Assembly (NCBI GenBank): GCA_026390275.1
Contig: JAPLGF010000291.1
Location: 1-12,555, forward strand
DNA length: 12,555 nucleotides
Direction of reading: 5' to 3'
DNA from: Candidatus Atribacteria bacterium
GTDB taxonomy: Bacteria > Atribacterota > Atribacteria > Atribacterales > Atribacteraceae
Part shown: piece after piece, positions 12,402 to 12,555 of the stretch
Layout: the number at the start of each line of letters is the position of its first letter
Position numbering within the stretch: the stretch's first letter is position 1
Position numbers and translations under genes: made by a program
The notes under the pieces: generated by a model
What the model was told of the DNA's origin: nothing
What the model saw: only the letters and a program-made list of their open reading frames with translations
Database searches by the model: none

Positions 12402-12555
12402 GACTCGCGATTCACGGTCCTTACCAGTTCCCCATCATTCGTAATTCGTAATTCATAATTCGCTTTACCCGACTCCCGATTCCCGGTTTTAGTCAATTCC
12501 ACAATTCCACAATTCCACATTTTTTACGACTCACGACTCACGATTCACGGTCCTT
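12402..12555. repeat. Patch of degenerate 7-8 bp tandem repeats (STRR-like)
   Basis: Several short tandem blocks follow each other: attcgta x2, attcata and a partial unit (12437-12462); cccgact, cccgatt, cccgg (12468-12486); aattccac x3 exact (12495-12518); and acgactc x2, acgattc, acgg (12526-12550). A 21-bp unit ending in gattcacggtcctt occurs at 12402-12422 and again at 12535-12555 with one mismatch. No credible gene lies here; the open frame through it translates to repeats of the type YELRITN. The patch continues to the window edge. Confidence 0.75.

Noticed and set aside
12402..12555. CRISPR array
   Set aside because: Units are 7-8 bp, contiguous and degenerate, with no repeat-spacer alternation and no cas genes.

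Overview
The window looks like a piece of a chromosome from an anaerobic fermentative bacterium. It holds a bacterial microcompartment (BMC) operon, two proteins of Fe-S/flavin electron transfer or redox activation type, and sugar-phosphate genes, with strong GGAGG-type ribosome sites and moderate GC (judged by eye). BMC shell genes next to a FGGY sugar kinase, with an RpiB homologue nearby, recall the sugar-phosphate-utilising and rhamnose/fucose-type BMC loci described in Atribacterota, Firmicutes and related lineages. Atribacterota is my best guess at the taxon, but only a guess. All genes lie on the minus strand except one DeoR-family regulator.

Region 1 (1-4397, minus) is the BMC operon. 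In transcription order it has a rhamnulokinase-like kinase, a hexameric shell protein (BMC-H), two pentameric vertex proteins (BMC-P), a PduS-like flavin/Fe-S protein, and a PduT-like tandem-domain shell protein (BMC-T) cut by the window edge. The PduT-like protein keeps the Cys that binds a [4Fe-4S] cluster in PduT, and the PduS-like protein keeps both 4Fe-4S motifs. Together they suggest an electron path across the shell that would recycle a cofactor inside. The signature aldehyde enzyme is not in the window and probably lies beyond position 1.

Region 2 (4398-5057) is a regulatory intergenic stretch between the kinase and the divergent deoR-type gene (5058-5837, plus). It has a good sigma-70-type promoter in each direction, palindromes over the leftward -10 and start site, and a 14-bp perfect inverted repeat that carries the -35 motif. 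It may also hold the decayed 3' end of a lost gene.

Region 3 (5870-12075, minus) is a sugar-phosphate and one-carbon neighbourhood. In transcription order it has an RpiB-like isomerase, a class II aldolase-like gene (frameshifted), a terminator, a large ferredoxin-ASKHA protein of the RACo/RamA type, a probable terminator, a DUF1015 gene (frameshifted), and an overlapping pair resembling 3-hexulose-6-phosphate synthase and 6-phospho-3-hexuloisomerase. On paper these link ribose-5-P, ribulose-5-P, hexulose-6-P, fructose-6-P and triose phosphates, with formaldehyde as the C1 unit. This ribulose-monophosphate-type set beside a BMC operon is the most interesting aspect of the window.

Region 4 (12145-12555) holds a small two-helix membrane protein and a patch of degenerate 7-8 bp tandem repeats. 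A smaller patch of related heptamers sits in the gap between the kinase and the BMC-H gene. Two genes carry single frameshifts, so base-level error in this sequence is a live alternative to real gene decay.
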